Source: Bacteroidota bacterium (GTDB taxonomy: Bacteria; Bacteroidota; Bacteroidia; Bacteroidales; F082). From it: DNA of 64,000 nt. The stretch spans positions 95,047 to 159,046 of the forward strand of contig JAHJTC010000012.1 in NCBI GenBank assembly GCA_018830105.1, given 5' to 3'. The position numbers and the translations under genes were made by a program. The notes beneath the pieces are model-generated. The model did no database searches and had not been told where the DNA came from. It saw only the letters and a list, made by a program, of their open reading frames with translations. The stretch's first letter is position 1. Each line of letters opens with the position of its first letter. Of the stretch, positions 1-8,599 are shown one piece after another.

Positions 1-92
1 TCTTCCTTTGGATCTTCATCTTTGCTGCAAGATACAGTGAGCATTGCCGTAGCAATAAACATCGAAATCATTAAAAAACGCATGTTTTTCAT
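1..92 (-). CDS. Lipoprotein, N-terminal fragment (cut by window edge)
   Basis: Only the first 30 codons are in the window. They begin MKNMRFLMISMF and run through a hydrophobic stretch into a lipobox ending TVSC, followed by SKDEDPKE. A charged start, hydrophobic core and Cys followed by Ser/Lys/Asp make a type II signal peptide, so the product is a lipoprotein of the cell envelope. It lies downstream of the TonB receptor on the same strand with a 133-bp gap. It may be an accessory lipoprotein of the same uptake system, but too little is present to assign a family. Confidence 0.7.
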   Translation of the reverse strand, partial: MKNMRFLMISMFIATAMLTVSCSKDEDPKE

Positions 93-225
93 TTTGTTAC
101 TTATTTAATTAAACGAAAATTATTATTCATTAAATACCCAGCAAAATTAAGCATTTAGCTTGAGGATGCCTGAGTATTTTGAGAGAAGTAGCGATTTATT
201 GAAAAATCAGTTTCATTCCCTGGTT

Positions 226-2613
226 TTATTTTTTAAAACTATTGTTTATCGGTATAGTTATTAGCAGTTGTATATTGCTTCCTGCCTCGGGAAGCTCAAG
301 GTGACGGTAAAAACTCAAATGGTTAAAATACTTTGTGTTTAACATATTCTGCCATTGTAGATCAATCCCCAATGGAAAATACCGTGTTATTACTTTAGTT
401 GAAAAGCTCAGATTCAAGAGCTGATATCCAGGCGTTATGGCCTCATTTCGAGCTACCTGACTTTGTTTTGATACAGCAACCATTTCGAGACGCATGCGCG
501 TTAAATGCAACTTTTTCCAATAGGTTGGCAACACATGGTCAATCCCTACCACGAAATTTAAGGGAGGGGTAAAGGGAATGGGATACACCCCATCTGAAGC
601 AGTAACATATTCGGCATGCGCATCGAAACTAAATAAGCTGCTTAAGCGGTATGCCAGCTGTATTTCGCCGCCAACACGAAAAGCTTCCGATTGCACATAC
701 CGATAAACCTGGCCGGCATCAGCCTCTTCTATTTCGCTACCATCAGGCATGAGGTAGCTTCCTGTGGGATTCAGATAAATAAAATTAGGAAAATAGCCAG
801 CAAAGGGGCTCAGGCCAAAAAACCATCTGCCACGGCGGTATTCCAATTCAAAATCCAGCTGATAGGCATACTCAGATTGCAAGCTTGTGTCGCCCAATTC
901 ATAGCGGAACGAGCCATGATGAATACCGTTTGAACCCAGTTCAGAGGCTCCAGGCATGCGAAAGCTTTTTGCCACATTAAGCTTTAGAAGTAGCTGCTTC
1001 CCTGCATTGTAAATTAGTCCGGCTGCCCAACTGAAATCGTTATACACTCCACTAAAATCAGGAGATTTGACCTTATCCGTATAAGGAGAAACATAGTATC
1101 CCAAATCAAGTTGCCCCAGATCATAGCGCAGCCCCCAGTTAAAGCTAAGGGACTCTGAAATTCTATTTGAGTTTAAGAAAAATAGCCCGACACCCGATTT
1201 TTGATAAGCCGGCAATAAAAAAGCATATCCACCAATTACATTTTGCTGGGTCAAGGTGCTGATGCCCAAATCGAAATGATGGCGAGGCTTTTCAATACGG
1301 TAAGCAACATTAGCAATATACGTATCTAAAAACCATTCCAGTTCGAGATCAGGATCGATCAAAGGCTGACTCTGGTTTGTGTAATGCGAATGAAACAAAG
1401 ACCACTCCTGTCGGTGATTTTGTTGGTACGCCAAATCGAAAGAAAGCTTATTTTTTCGGATCATCAAAAAACCATTGGCGCTCAACTTTGAATGCCCCAC
1501 CTGCTGAAAGGGTAAAGCAATATTGCGATCGGATCCATCATCCTTTAACTTCTCCGCACTCGGAATACCATGAGCTCCCGGGAAAAACCCTGTTTTGGAA
1601 AAAACCTTACTGGCCGAAAATGAGAGCTTGCCCCAATCTCCCAGCCAGCCTGCAGTGACATAGACATTTTGCTCTTTCCCTGCTGTATTATTCAATTTTT
1701 TATCAGGAATTGCAAATCGGTATCGGTTATAGTAAAAGCTATCGGCAGGCACCTTATAATCCGAAAAGCGCGTATGGGTATAACGTGCATAAGCAAAGAA
1801 TTTTTCTGTGCGCACCCGACTTCTTACAGAATAGCCTAAAAGCTTATTAACAGATCTTGCAATGAACCCAATTTCCGTTTCAACATGCCCGGGTGCAGCA
1901 ATAACATGCGGCTTAATTTGTACCACACCACCCAAGGCATCCGATCCAAATCGCAGAGAAGAAGGGCCTTTGATCACTTCCAGCTGCTCAACGGCAAACT
2001 GATCGACCTCCAGCCCGTGATCTGCTCCCCATTGCTGTCCTTCCATTTTAATATTGTTTTCGGATACCAGTACCCGGTTAAATGAAAGCCCGCGAATCAT
2101 CGGCTTAGAAAAGCCCTGTCCAATCGCAATGGCCTGCACGCCGGGAAGCTTTTCCAGCGAGGTCATCAGGCTGCTACCCCTGTTTTCCTTAATAAATTGC
2201 GTATTGGCTGTAACGACAGGCTGCGCATTTGTCTGGTTTGCCTTTCTGCTATCCGATTGCACCACTACTTCATCCAAATCCACTCCTTCGGGCTCCATGA
2301 TCACATTTATTTCCACATCATGATCACTGATACTGAATCTGTAGGGATGAATACACTGATACCCAATATAGCTCACATGTAGTCTGTAAGTACCAGCTTT
2401 GAGGTTTTCAAACAAAAAACTGCCATCAGCAGCAGTCAGTGCTGTCTCTGCTCTTTCCTGCAGATAAACATGAGCAGCCTGCATGGGTTCATTTTTATCA
2501 TTGAGAATAACACCCTTCACCAGGAATTTTTCTCCACTTTGCTGTGCAACAGCAAGCGTTGACAACAATACTGCAGCAAATAAAACAGTTAGGAATTTCG
2601 ACATTGGCTGCAT
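226..2613 (-). CDS. TonB-dependent outer-membrane receptor with carboxypeptidase-like regulatory domain
   Basis: Outer-membrane active transporter that takes up a ligand using TonB/ExbBD energy. A signal peptide covers about residues 1-23 and ends AVAQ. A CarboxypepD_reg-like beta-sandwich follows at about 30-110 (VKGVILNDKNEPMQAAHV). The plug domain lies at about 130-240 (KGPSSLRFGSDALGGVVQI). The remaining ~550 residues are alternating beta strands of the barrel, which ends in INNSFKK. The plug contains a His/Asp-bearing QQWGADHGLEVDQF segment. Either the ATG at 2613 or the one at 2604 (MSKF) could be the start; both overlap the end of the upstream Fur-type gene, so the two are probably translationally coupled. 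Pairing with a Fur/Zur-type regulator suggests metal import, possibly zinc; the substrate is inference. Confidence 0.93.
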   Translation of the reverse strand: MQPMSKFLTVLFAAVLLSTLAVAQQSGEKFLVKGVILNDKNEPMQAAHVYLQERAETALTAADGSFLFENLKAGTYRLHVSYIGYQCIHPYRFSISDHDVEINVIMEPEGVDLDEVVVQSDSRKANQTNAQPVVTANTQFIKENRGSSLMTSLEKLPGVQAIAIGQGFSKPMIRGLSFNRVLVSENNIKMEGQQWGADHGLEVDQFAVEQLEVIKGPSSLRFGSDALGGVVQIKPHVIAAPGHVETEIGFIARSVNKLLGYSVRSRVRTEKFFAYARYTHTRFSDYKVPADSFYYNRYRFAIPDKKLNNTAGKEQNVYVTAGWLGDWGKLSFSASKVFSKTGFFPGAHGIPSAEKLKDDGSDRNIALPFQQVGHSKLSANGFLMIRKNKLSFDLAYQQNHRQEWSLFHSHYTNQSQPLIDPDLELEWFLDTYIANVAYRIEKPRHHFDLGISTLTQQNVIGGYAFLLPAYQKSGVGLFFLNSNRISESLSFNWGLRYDLGQLDLGYYVSPYTDKVKSPDFSGVYNDFSWAAGLIYNAGKQLLLKLNVAKSFRMPGASELGSNGIHHGSFRYELGDTSLQSEYAYQLDFELEYRRGRWFFGLSPFAGYFPNFIYLNPTGSYLMPDGSEIEEADAGQVYRYVQSEAFRVGGEIQLAYRLSSLFSFDAHAEYVTASDGVYPIPFTPPLNFVVGIDHVLPTYWKKLHLTRMRLEMVAVSKQSQVARNEAITPGYQLLNLSFSTKVITRYFPLGIDLQWQNMLNTKYFNHLSFYRHLELPEAGSNIQLLITIPINNSFKK

Positions 2614-3008
2614 AATCCATTAAACATAACTTCGAAGCTCTTAATTTGAAATCCTTCGGGCAGATTAAGCAAAGCGCGCGAAACTGCACCAAGACAGAAA
2701 ACGCCACCACACTGATCGCAATGGAAATGCGCGTGTCCGCTTTGGTTTTGTCCTAAAATCTCAGGACGGTTCAAGGCATATTTTACCTCATTCTTGTTAA
2801 CCAACACCTGATGTATCAAGTTGTTATCCAAAAAGGTTCGTAAAGTCCTGAACAAAGTTGCCCTGTCATAATCATAATGCAGCTGGTTTTTTATATCAGC
2901 CTCCGACAGCGCAACACCTGCATGCTGCAAAGTCTCAAGCACATCGACCCTGCAAGGTGTTTTTTGCAACTTACTTTCTGATAATATTTCTCTGACTCTG
3001 TTTTGCAC
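2589..3008 (-). CDS. Fur-family transcriptional regulator (Zur-like)
   Basis: Metal-sensing repressor of 139 residues. An N-terminal winged helix carries the recognition segment DYDRATLFRTL (about 46-56). The metal-binding and dimerisation half contains HAHFHC (92-97), C97xxC100 and a C-terminal C133xxC136, the four-Cys structural zinc site of the family. The gene comes first and overlaps the TonB receptor by up to 25 bp, so regulator and transporter are likely made from one transcript and the regulator may control its own operon. Whether it senses zinc, iron or another metal cannot be settled from the motifs alone; a zinc-type role is favoured by the receptor context. Confidence 0.9.
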   Translation of the reverse strand: MQNRVREILSESKLQKTPCRVDVLETLQHAGVALSEADIKNQLHYDYDRATLFRTLRTFLDNNLIHQVLVNKNEVKYALNRPEILGQNQSGHAHFHCDQCGGVFCLGAVSRALLNLPEGFQIKSFEVMFNGLCSQCRNS

Positions 3009-3056
3009 AGTCTTATTATTTGCAACGAGGTTGCAAATATATAAATTTTCAAAAAT

Positions 3057-3078
3057 AAAACCTGAACAATCAGGTTTT
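3057..3078 (-). terminator. Rho-independent terminator, downstream of the cyclophilin gene
   Basis: A 9-bp stem (AAAACCTGA / TCAGGTTTT) with an ACAA loop. It has a T-rich run on both sides, so it could act in both directions. It lies 33 bp after the cyclophilin stop, which separates the lepB-cyclophilin transcript from the Fur/TonB transcript. Confidence 0.75.
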
Positions 3079-3110
3079 ATTTTTTTTAAACTGCTGTTGC
3101 AAGCGCTTTT

Positions 3111-3548
3111 TTATTCCTCAACAACGGTTAATTTAAGCATTTTATCGCCTTGTTGAATTTTATCAACGAGATCAACATTTTCAATAACTTTACCAAAAAC
3201 CGTATGATTACGATCTAAATGTGCGGTATTCGCGCGGCTATGGCAGATAAAAAACTGAGAACCTCCGGTATTTCTGCCGGCATGTGCCATTGACAGCACT
3301 CCTCTGTCGTGGAACTGTTTCTCACCATCCAGCTCGCAATCTATTGAATAACCCGGACCTCCGGTACCATCGCCTTTTGGGCAACCTCCCTGAATTACAA
3401 AATTTGGAATTACGCGGTGAAAAGTAAGTCCGTCGTAAAAGCCATCATTGATAAGTCCTACAAAATTTTCTACTGTTTTGGGCGCGTCATCCTCATACAA
3501 TTCGATGAGCATCGTGCCTTTTTCTGTTTCAAGTTTTACCTTTTTCAT
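3111..3548 (-). CDS. Cyclophilin-type peptidyl-prolyl cis-trans isomerase
   Basis: Catalyses cis-trans isomerisation of X-Pro peptide bonds. The 145-residue protein has the cyclophilin core [13 protein letters not shown], the GPGYSIDCE segment, and the downstream signatures GGSQFFI and HTVFGKV. It matches the short bacterial PpiB form: about 150 residues with no signal peptide, therefore cytoplasmic. It lies 14 bp downstream of the signal peptidase gene and is followed by a terminator, so it is the last gene of that transcript. Confidence 0.94.
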   Translation of the reverse strand: MKKVKLETEKGTMLIELYEDDAPKTVENFVGLINDGFYDGLTFHRVIPNFVIQGGCPKGDGTGGPGYSIDCELDGEKQFHDRGVLSMAHAGRNTGGSQFFICHSRANTAHLDRNHTVFGKVIENVDLVDKIQQGDKMLKLTVVEE

Positions 3549-3562
3549 CCTATATGTTTAAT

Positions 3563-5077
3563 TTATTTTACAACTCTCAGTGATTTATCGAAGCGGATTT
3601 TACCGTCAAAAAGCGATTTATTGGGATCGAGCGAAAGCCAGACAAAAACAGCTTTACCCACGATATGGTCTCGTGGTACAAAACCCCAGATTCGCGAATC
3701 CGCCGAATTGTGACGGTTATCGCCCATCATCCAGTAGTAATCCATTTCAAAGGTATAGGAATCCACCGGGGTGCCGTTAATAAAAATCTGTCCATCTTTA
3801 ACCTCAATTTCATTGCCTTCGTAGGCATGAATAATCCTTTCATAAAGCGGGAGGCTTTCCAGTGTAAGTTCAACTGTTTTTCCGGCCTGTGGCACCCAAA
3901 GCGGACCAAAATTATCGATATTCCACTGATAGTTTACATTATTTGGGAACACTTCCGGATTCCATTCGCCGGCAGGCTCAAACAGCTTAGTAACGGTTTT
4001 TACGTTAGGCAACTCCTTAATTTGATTAGCAACATCCTGACTTATCCAGAAAACATACTCATCCGGCATACTCATACGCTTACCTTCGGTGATATTATAT
4101 CTATCGAGCAGTCTTTTGTTGATCATGGTGCCATCTGTTTTCACCAGGTATTTGAATTGCACTGTTGCTGGCATTGCAGCTTTTTGGCCATTCACAAAAA
4201 GCTCCGTATTCTTGATAAGGATGGTGTCGCCGGGCATGCCAACGCCGCGTTTGATATAGTTTTCACGCTTATCAACAGGCCTGCTGATGATATTACCGAA
4301 ATTCCGCTTGTCGGTCCATACCCTTTCGCGCCCATACTCTTTTATCAGTGAATAATAGCTTATATTACTTTGATAACGATCGCTTACCGTATCCCCTGCC
4401 GGATAATTAAAAACCACTGCATCATTGCGTTCAACCTGCCCAAGACCTGCAAAACGATAGTAAGGCAACTTGATCCATTCTACGTATGATTTGGCCGTTT
4501 GGCTCCAGGGCAGCGTATGATGCACAAAAGGAAATGCAAGGGGGGTATTGGGTATTTTTGGTCCATAGCTGATTTTGCTGACGAACAAAAAATCACCCAC
4601 CAACAGCGACTTTTCCATGCTTGAAGTTGGGATGGTATAGGCCTCGAACAGAAAGGTACGTATGATCGTCGCTGCTACCACAGCAAATATTATAGCATCA
4701 GCCCATTCTCTGACAGGTCCTTTTTTGGGCTGTTTGGTCACTGAAGGATCGGCATAGCTTAAATTTTCTTCGAAGCTGATCATCGGCAGATAAACAAAAG
4801 GAATTACTACCGCTAAAAACTGTTCACCTAGGCCGTACTTCCCAAAACATTTTACCAGCTCAACAAGCATCAGCATATAAACGAAAACGTTTAAAAAAGG
4901 AATGAGGAGTAGCACTATCCACCACAGTGGCTTCTTAATTATCCGTAGTAAAACATACAGATTAAAAAAAGGAATTGCACTGTAATAACCCGGCTTACCT
5001 GCCTCAGCAAATAATTTCCAGGCAAATACTGTAGGAATCGTAAATAATAAAGGGATGATGATGATCAGCTCGAGCAT
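3563..5077 (-). CDS. lepB: Signal peptidase I (long Bacteroidetes form)
   Basis: Membrane serine protease that removes signal peptides from exported proteins. The 504-residue protein begins with about three hydrophobic segments (residues 1-100, DUF5684-like), followed by a further membrane anchor at about 126-146. The catalytic serine is S153 in PTSSMEKSLLVGD and the catalytic lysine is K276 in YIKRGVGMPGD. The C-terminal box is GDNRHNSADSRIWGFVP. The enzyme is much longer than the 324-residue E. coli LepB because of the N-terminal extension and insertions in the periplasmic domain (about 165-270 and 300-440), which is usual in Bacteroidetes. The dapB-lepB neighbourhood is commonly conserved in this phylum. 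Confidence 0.95.
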   Translation of the reverse strand: MLELIIIIPLLFTIPTVFAWKLFAEAGKPGYYSAIPFFNLYVLLRIIKKPLWWIVLLLIPFLNVFVYMLMLVELVKCFGKYGLGEQFLAVVIPFVYLPMISFEENLSYADPSVTKQPKKGPVREWADAIIFAVVAATIIRTFLFEAYTIPTSSMEKSLLVGDFLFVSKISYGPKIPNTPLAFPFVHHTLPWSQTAKSYVEWIKLPYYRFAGLGQVERNDAVVFNYPAGDTVSDRYQSNISYYSLIKEYGRERVWTDKRNFGNIISRPVDKRENYIKRGVGMPGDTILIKNTELFVNGQKAAMPATVQFKYLVKTDGTMINKRLLDRYNITEGKRMSMPDEYVFWISQDVANQIKELPNVKTVTKLFEPAGEWNPEVFPNNVNYQWNIDNFGPLWVPQAGKTVELTLESLPLYERIIHAYEGNEIEVKDGQIFINGTPVDSYTFEMDYYWMMGDNRHNSADSRIWGFVPRDHIVGKAVFVWLSLDPNKSLFDGKIRFDKSLRVVK

Positions 5078-5151
5078 GATGATAGGTTTTAGACCGCTAA
5101 ATTAGGAAAGTGAAGGCAATCAGGATGACTTAATTTGTTAATAATTCGTAA

Positions 5152-5619
5152 TCATCTCAAAGGCAATGCGTAAAGAACTTGTTTGTTGGCACCTCCGAGT
5201 CCAATTTTAAGTCCTCCGGCTCTCGCCATCGACTCAAAATAGGATAAATCGATGCGAAGTGTATCATTAATCATTTCGCGGCAGGGATCATTATCAGCCA
5301 GTTTGAGCATTAAACTCAGCTGAGGGGGATATGATTCACTTACCTTTTTGTTATAATACACAGTATAATCTACTGTACCACAACCACCTCCGTAGGTGAT
5401 CACAATACTGAGGCAGTTGTTTTCCACAACAAGCGACTCGAGCTCAAACGGATCGGAATCAATTGCGCCATAGCTTGTAACAAATTGAAGCGGAAGGCAG
5501 TCATTTTTATCGGATGATGCCTTTGTTGCAGGTTTCTGCGTATTTTGTGTGCTGCTGCAACCCCATACTACCAATAACAATAAAAGTGCAAGGGCGTTTA
5601 TGTTACCTTTTCGCATCAT
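5152..5619 (-). CDS. Hypothetical lipoprotein
   Basis: A 155-residue envelope protein. The signal peptide ends in a lipobox VVWGC (Cys21), followed by SSTQNTQKP. The mature part is mostly predicted beta strand (FVTSYGAI, LSIVITYGGGCGTVDYTVYY) and ends YALPLR. The start overlaps the end of dapB (ATG at 5619 or 5616), so translation is probably coupled to it. I do not recognise the family. A lepB gene lies 74 bp downstream. Confidence 0.75.
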   Translation of the reverse strand: MMRKGNINALALLLLLVVWGCSSTQNTQKPATKASSDKNDCLPLQFVTSYGAIDSDPFELESLVVENNCLSIVITYGGGCGTVDYTVYYNKKVSESYPPQLSLMLKLADNDPCREMINDTLRIDLSYFESMARAGGLKIGLGGANKQVLYALPLR

Positions 5620-6350
5620 ATCATCTGTTTAAAAATATCATCCATGGTAAACACCCCTTTTTTACCGTTAAGAAATTCCGCTGCCATCAGGGCTCCTTTT
5701 GCAAAACCCTTTCTGTTGAAAGCCTCATGCCGCAGTTTCAGGCTGTCTTCATCCGAATTCAGTATGAGTTCATGTATGCCATTTACTTCGTCTTCACGAA
5801 TTACTTCAACGGGTAGCAATTTTGGATCGTCATGCTTATCCAGGGTATATCCTTCTATTTCGGGATGCTGTGTTTTTATTATCCGGGCAAGTTCAATAGC
5901 TGTGCCGCTTGGTTTATCCAATTTATGAATATGATGTTTTTCATAAAGCTCCATCTTGTAGCCATAGTTTACGGCCATAGCTGTCATTTGCTTGCTCAGA
6001 GCAAACATCATATTCATACCGATGCTATAGTTTGGGGCATAAAAAATAGTCTGATTTTGTTCCTTGCTTCTGTTCAAAACCTCAGGAAGCTGGTGATACC
6101 AGCCGGTTGTACCCACTACCACAGGAATATTGGCATCAAAGCATTTATGGATATTGGATACTGCTTTTTCGGGCACACTAAATTCGATGGCCACATCGGC
6201 CGCTACAAAAGCTTCGATATGGTTCATCCAATCTCTTTCACTGTCAAGCTTTGCGATGATATGATGTCCACGTGCTTCGGCAATAGCAGCAATTTCTTTG
6301 CCCATACGTCCGTAGCCAATTAAGGCAATTTTTAATTTTTCCATTCCCAA
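5616..6350 (-). CDS. dapB: 4-hydroxy-tetrahydrodipicolinate reductase
   Basis: NAD(P)H-dependent reductase of the diaminopimelate/lysine pathway, supplying meso-DAP for peptidoglycan and lysine for protein. The 244-residue sequence has the N-terminal nucleotide-binding turn GYGRMGKEIA and the substrate loop HHIHKLDKPSGTA, which holds the catalytic His and Lys. At 244 residues it is shorter than the ~270-residue E. coli enzyme, as is common in Bacteroidetes. ATGs at 6350 and 6344 are both possible starts. In many relatives it lies directly next to the DUF5683 gene; here a toxin-antitoxin pair separates them. Confidence 0.95.
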   Translation of the reverse strand: MGMEKLKIALIGYGRMGKEIAAIAEARGHHIIAKLDSERDWMNHIEAFVAADVAIEFSVPEKAVSNIHKCFDANIPVVVGTTGWYHQLPEVLNRSKEQNQTIFYAPNYSIGMNMMFALSKQMTAMAVNYGYKMELYEKHHIHKLDKPSGTAIELARIIKTQHPEIEGYTLDKHDDPKLLPVEVIREDEVNGIHELILNSDEDSLKLRHEAFNRKGFAKGALMAAEFLNGKKGVFTMDDIFKQMI

Positions 6351-6423
6351 ATTTTTAGGGTTATTCCACGTATTTTCTCAAGTAAAACCAATTGCGAATA
6401 TACTCAACTTTAATCTATACCAC

Positions 6424-6431
6424 GTTGTGGT
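6424..6431 (+). repeat. Left arm of 8-bp inverted repeat flanking the Doc module
   Basis: GTTGTGGT here is matched by the perfect inverted copy ACCACAAC at 7062-7069. The left arm is itself preceded by ACCAC, forming a small local palindrome. The two arms lie just outside the toxin and antitoxin genes. An 8-bp match could be chance. Confidence 0.35.
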
Positions 6432-6437
6432 TCGTTT

Positions 6438-6809
6438 TCATTTACATCGTTCGGTCATCCAGACTCTTATCTGTTCAAATTTCCATTCCCCCTTAGAGAC
6501 TGCCATTACCATTTCATATTTATCTTCCTGGTTTGCTTTTATATCAAGTCCTGATTTTAAAAGTACTAGTCTGGCAAGTACATATCCCGTTCTTTTATTC
6601 CCGTCAATAAATGGATGATTTATCACAATGCTCTCAAGTATCGCTGCGGCTTTATCAACTGGTTCAGGATATAGTTCTCGTTGGTCAAATGTTGCAAAAG
6701 GTCTGTTTATCGCTGAATTCAGGGAACTTTTATCTCTCACACCATGACTGCCACCAAATTGGTCAATCAGGAGTTTGTGTATTTTTAGAACGTCTTCCAT
6801 GCTTATCAT
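6438..6809 (-). CDS. Doc/Fic-type death-on-curing toxin
   Basis: The 123-residue protein has the single-domain Fic/Doc fold signature H65-PFIDGNKR-T, preceded by an active-site helix region SSLNSAINRPFATF that is typical of chromosomal Doc proteins. In phage P1, Doc inactivates EF-Tu by phosphorylation; other Fic proteins transfer AMP. Which reaction applies here is not known. Its start overlaps the stop of the upstream 62-codon gene by 4 bp, the usual antitoxin-toxin arrangement. The pair lies between dapB and the DUF5683 gene, genes that are often adjacent, so it looks inserted. Confidence 0.9.
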   Translation of the reverse strand: MISMEDVLKIHKLLIDQFGGSHGVRDKSSLNSAINRPFATFDQRELYPEPVDKAAAILESIVINHPFIDGNKRTGYVLARLVLLKSGLDIKANQEDKYEMVMAVSKGEWKFEQIRVWMTERCK

Positions 6810-6994
6810 TGGGCAAGCTTCTCAAGCAATTCTCTATCTTCGTGAATTATCTTACGTAGGTGGCTGGTTAATTCTGCCTGGTCTTTGGTCTGCTTTTGAG
6901 CTTCTTTCAAATAGTCAAGAAGGTCATGCAATACATTCTCTGGAACCGTGTCCAGAAGTTTCTGTATTTCTGTTTTTATTTGTTTTGTTGTCAT
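6806..6994 (-). CDS. Antitoxin partner of the Doc toxin
   Basis: A small, highly helical and charged 62-residue protein (TEIQKLLDTVPENVLHDLLD ... DRELLEKLAQ). It lies immediately upstream of the toxin gene and overlaps it by 4 bp. The C-terminal LRKIIHEDRELLEKLAQ helix resembles antitoxins seen beside Bacteroidetes and cyanobacterial Doc toxins rather than classic P1 Phd. No DNA-binding domain is obvious, so autoregulation is uncertain. Calling it an antitoxin rests mainly on position and size. Confidence 0.8.
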   Translation of the reverse strand: MTTKQIKTEIQKLLDTVPENVLHDLLDYLKEAQKQTKDQAELTSHLRKIIHEDRELLEKLAQ

Positions 6995-7061
6995 AGTAGT
7001 AATTTTTCCCTAAAGATACATCAAAACCTGCAAAATCTGTCGGGGCGAAGGTTTTAAATGT

Positions 7062-7069
7062 ACCACAAC
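7062..7069 (-). repeat. Right arm of 8-bp inverted repeat flanking the Doc module
   Basis: ACCACAAC, the exact reverse complement of the GTTGTGGT at 6424-6431. It lies 67 bp upstream of the antitoxin start, in the 116-bp space before the DUF5683 gene. Confidence 0.35.
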
Positions 7070-7110
7070 TTATTTATAAGAGCCATAACCCATGCATCCT
7101 GCTAAAAATA

Positions 7111-7677
7111 TTAAAAGCGCAATCTCAGGGTAATTCCTGTCTGATGGGCATAGCCCAAACCTTGAGGAGCAGGTATCTTCACTGGTTGTGACATTGGTTC
7201 GATTTGAACCGTCAAATCATCGCTTATATCATAATCAAAAAAATGCGCATCTACCGTGGCATCAACGATATTCAGCACGTACCACAATCCGGTAATGATC
7301 CAGCTGAGTTCCATATTTCGACGGTAAAAGTCCTTGATCGACTGTAAATCCTCTGCCGAATAGACGCCATTGACAAATTGATTGTCGATTGGATACTCAT
7401 ATTCATTCACCACATAATCGTAGGCAGTTCGTGCTTCTCTGTATAGCTTTCCATTGCTGGAAGCAAAATAGTACAAAGTACCAAAACCGGCATAAACAAT
7501 AGGGATTTTCCAATACTTTTTATTATACGCCTGACCCAGCCCGGGTAATAGGGCGGAGTAGATAGTAGCCTTGTGTGGAGAGTGGGGCGGCTTGGCTTGC
7601 TGCAACTCTGGCTCCTGTGCATTGAGCAAGGGTATGAGAACAAGCAGACCTAAAAATAAAACAACAAACCTCTTCAT
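7111..7677 (-). CDS. DUF5683 family protein
   Basis: A 188-residue envelope protein with a signal peptide ending LLNAQ, followed by the family signature HKATIYSALLPGLGQAYNKK. A short hydrophobic segment (IPIVYAGFGTLYYFA) and a second one (SWIITGLWYVLNIVDATVDA) suggest membrane association. The C-terminus ends in an aromatic strand (ITLRLRF), which resembles an outer-membrane protein end. The function is unknown. It follows parB by 10 bp; the order parA-parB-DUF5683-dapB-lepB is recurrent in Bacteroidetes. Confidence 0.88.
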   Translation of the reverse strand: MKRFVVLFLGLLVLIPLLNAQEPELQQAKPPHSPHKATIYSALLPGLGQAYNKKYWKIPIVYAGFGTLYYFASSNGKLYREARTAYDYVVNEYEYPIDNQFVNGVYSAEDLQSIKDFYRRNMELSWIITGLWYVLNIVDATVDAHFFDYDISDDLTVQIEPMSQPVKIPAPQGLGYAHQTGITLRLRF

Positions 7678-7687
7678 GGGTTGGGTA

Positions 7688-8599
7688 TCAGTCCTTCGGG
7701 AAATAACTTAGCAGGCGATCAAGCGTTTCATCATCCTCAAAGCTGATCACCAGACTTCCTTTTCCTGCGGCATTGCGCTTCAGGTTAACTTTCGTTTCCA
7801 GTTTTTCTTCAATATGCTGCAATTTGACACGAAGTTTTTCGGGCACAACATTTTTCTGTGTCTTGACTTTGGGTGTTTTTACAGGCGGGTTATTCACCAT
7901 TCTAACCAGCGACTCAACCTGACGTACGTTGAGTTCTTCTTCAACAATTTGTTGCAAAAGTATCAGCTGCCTGTTATCATCTTCCAAGTTGATAAGGGCA
8001 CGCGCATGCCCCATGGTGATATGACCATCGCGCAAGGCTATCTGCACTTCGGGTGGCAGCTTAAGCAGGCGTAAAAAATTTGTTATAGTTGAACGGCTTT
8101 TGCCAACGCGCTCGCTAAGTTTTTCCTGGGTTAGCTGACATTCGTCAATGAGGCGTTGGTAAGAGATAGCAACTTCAACGGCATTCAAATTCTCACGATG
8201 AATATTCTCAATGAGTGCCATCTCAAGCATTTGCTCATCATTCGCCACACGGATAAACACAGGAATTGTTTCCAGACCTGCCAGTTTGCTGGCTCGCAGC
8301 CTGCGTTCGCCCGAGATGAGCTGATATTTATCATACCCGAGTTTACGAACCGTTACAGGCTGTATCACACCTTGAGATTTGATCGAAGCCGCCAGCTCAC
8401 GCAATGCCATATCATCAAAATCAGATCTGGGCTGAAAGGGATTGGCTTCGATTTTCTTCAGGTCGATTTCTGCTATGGCACCTGCCACATAATTTCCAGA
8501 GATATCTGCTGAGGTAATATCTGTATCAGGGCTTTGCAAAATGGCTTCTAACCCCCTGCCTAAGGCTCTTTTCTTTGATTTTCCTGCGCTATTTGTCAT
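7688..8599 (-). CDS. parB: Chromosome-partitioning protein ParB
   Basis: CTP-dependent DNA clamp that loads at parS and segregates origins with ParA. The 303-residue protein has the N-terminal ParB/Srx domain with FQPRSDFDD, GERRLRASKLAG and LIENIHRENLNAVE (the arginine-rich patch that binds CTP). A helix-turn-helix region follows (TQEKLSERVGKSRSTITNFLRLLKL), then a C-terminal dimerisation segment. Its start overlaps the end of parA by 11 bp, so the two are translated together. I did not find a convincing parS site in this window. Confidence 0.96.
   Translation of the reverse strand: MTNSAGKSKKRALGRGLEAILQSPDTDITSADISGNYVAGAIAEIDLKKIEANPFQPRSDFDDMALRELAASIKSQGVIQPVTVRKLGYDKYQLISGERRLRASKLAGLETIPVFIRVANDEQMLEMALIENIHRENLNAVEVAISYQRLIDECQLTQEKLSERVGKSRSTITNFLRLLKLPPEVQIALRDGHITMGHARALINLEDDNRQLILLQQIVEEELNVRQVESLVRMVNNPPVKTPKVKTQKNVVPEKLRVKLQHIEEKLETKVNLKRNAAGKGSLVISFEDDETLDRLLSYFPKD

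Noticed and set aside
3665..4351. 228-codon plus-strand open frame opposite lepB
   Set aside because: It is antisense to well-supported catalytic motifs of LepB and has no recognisable domain.
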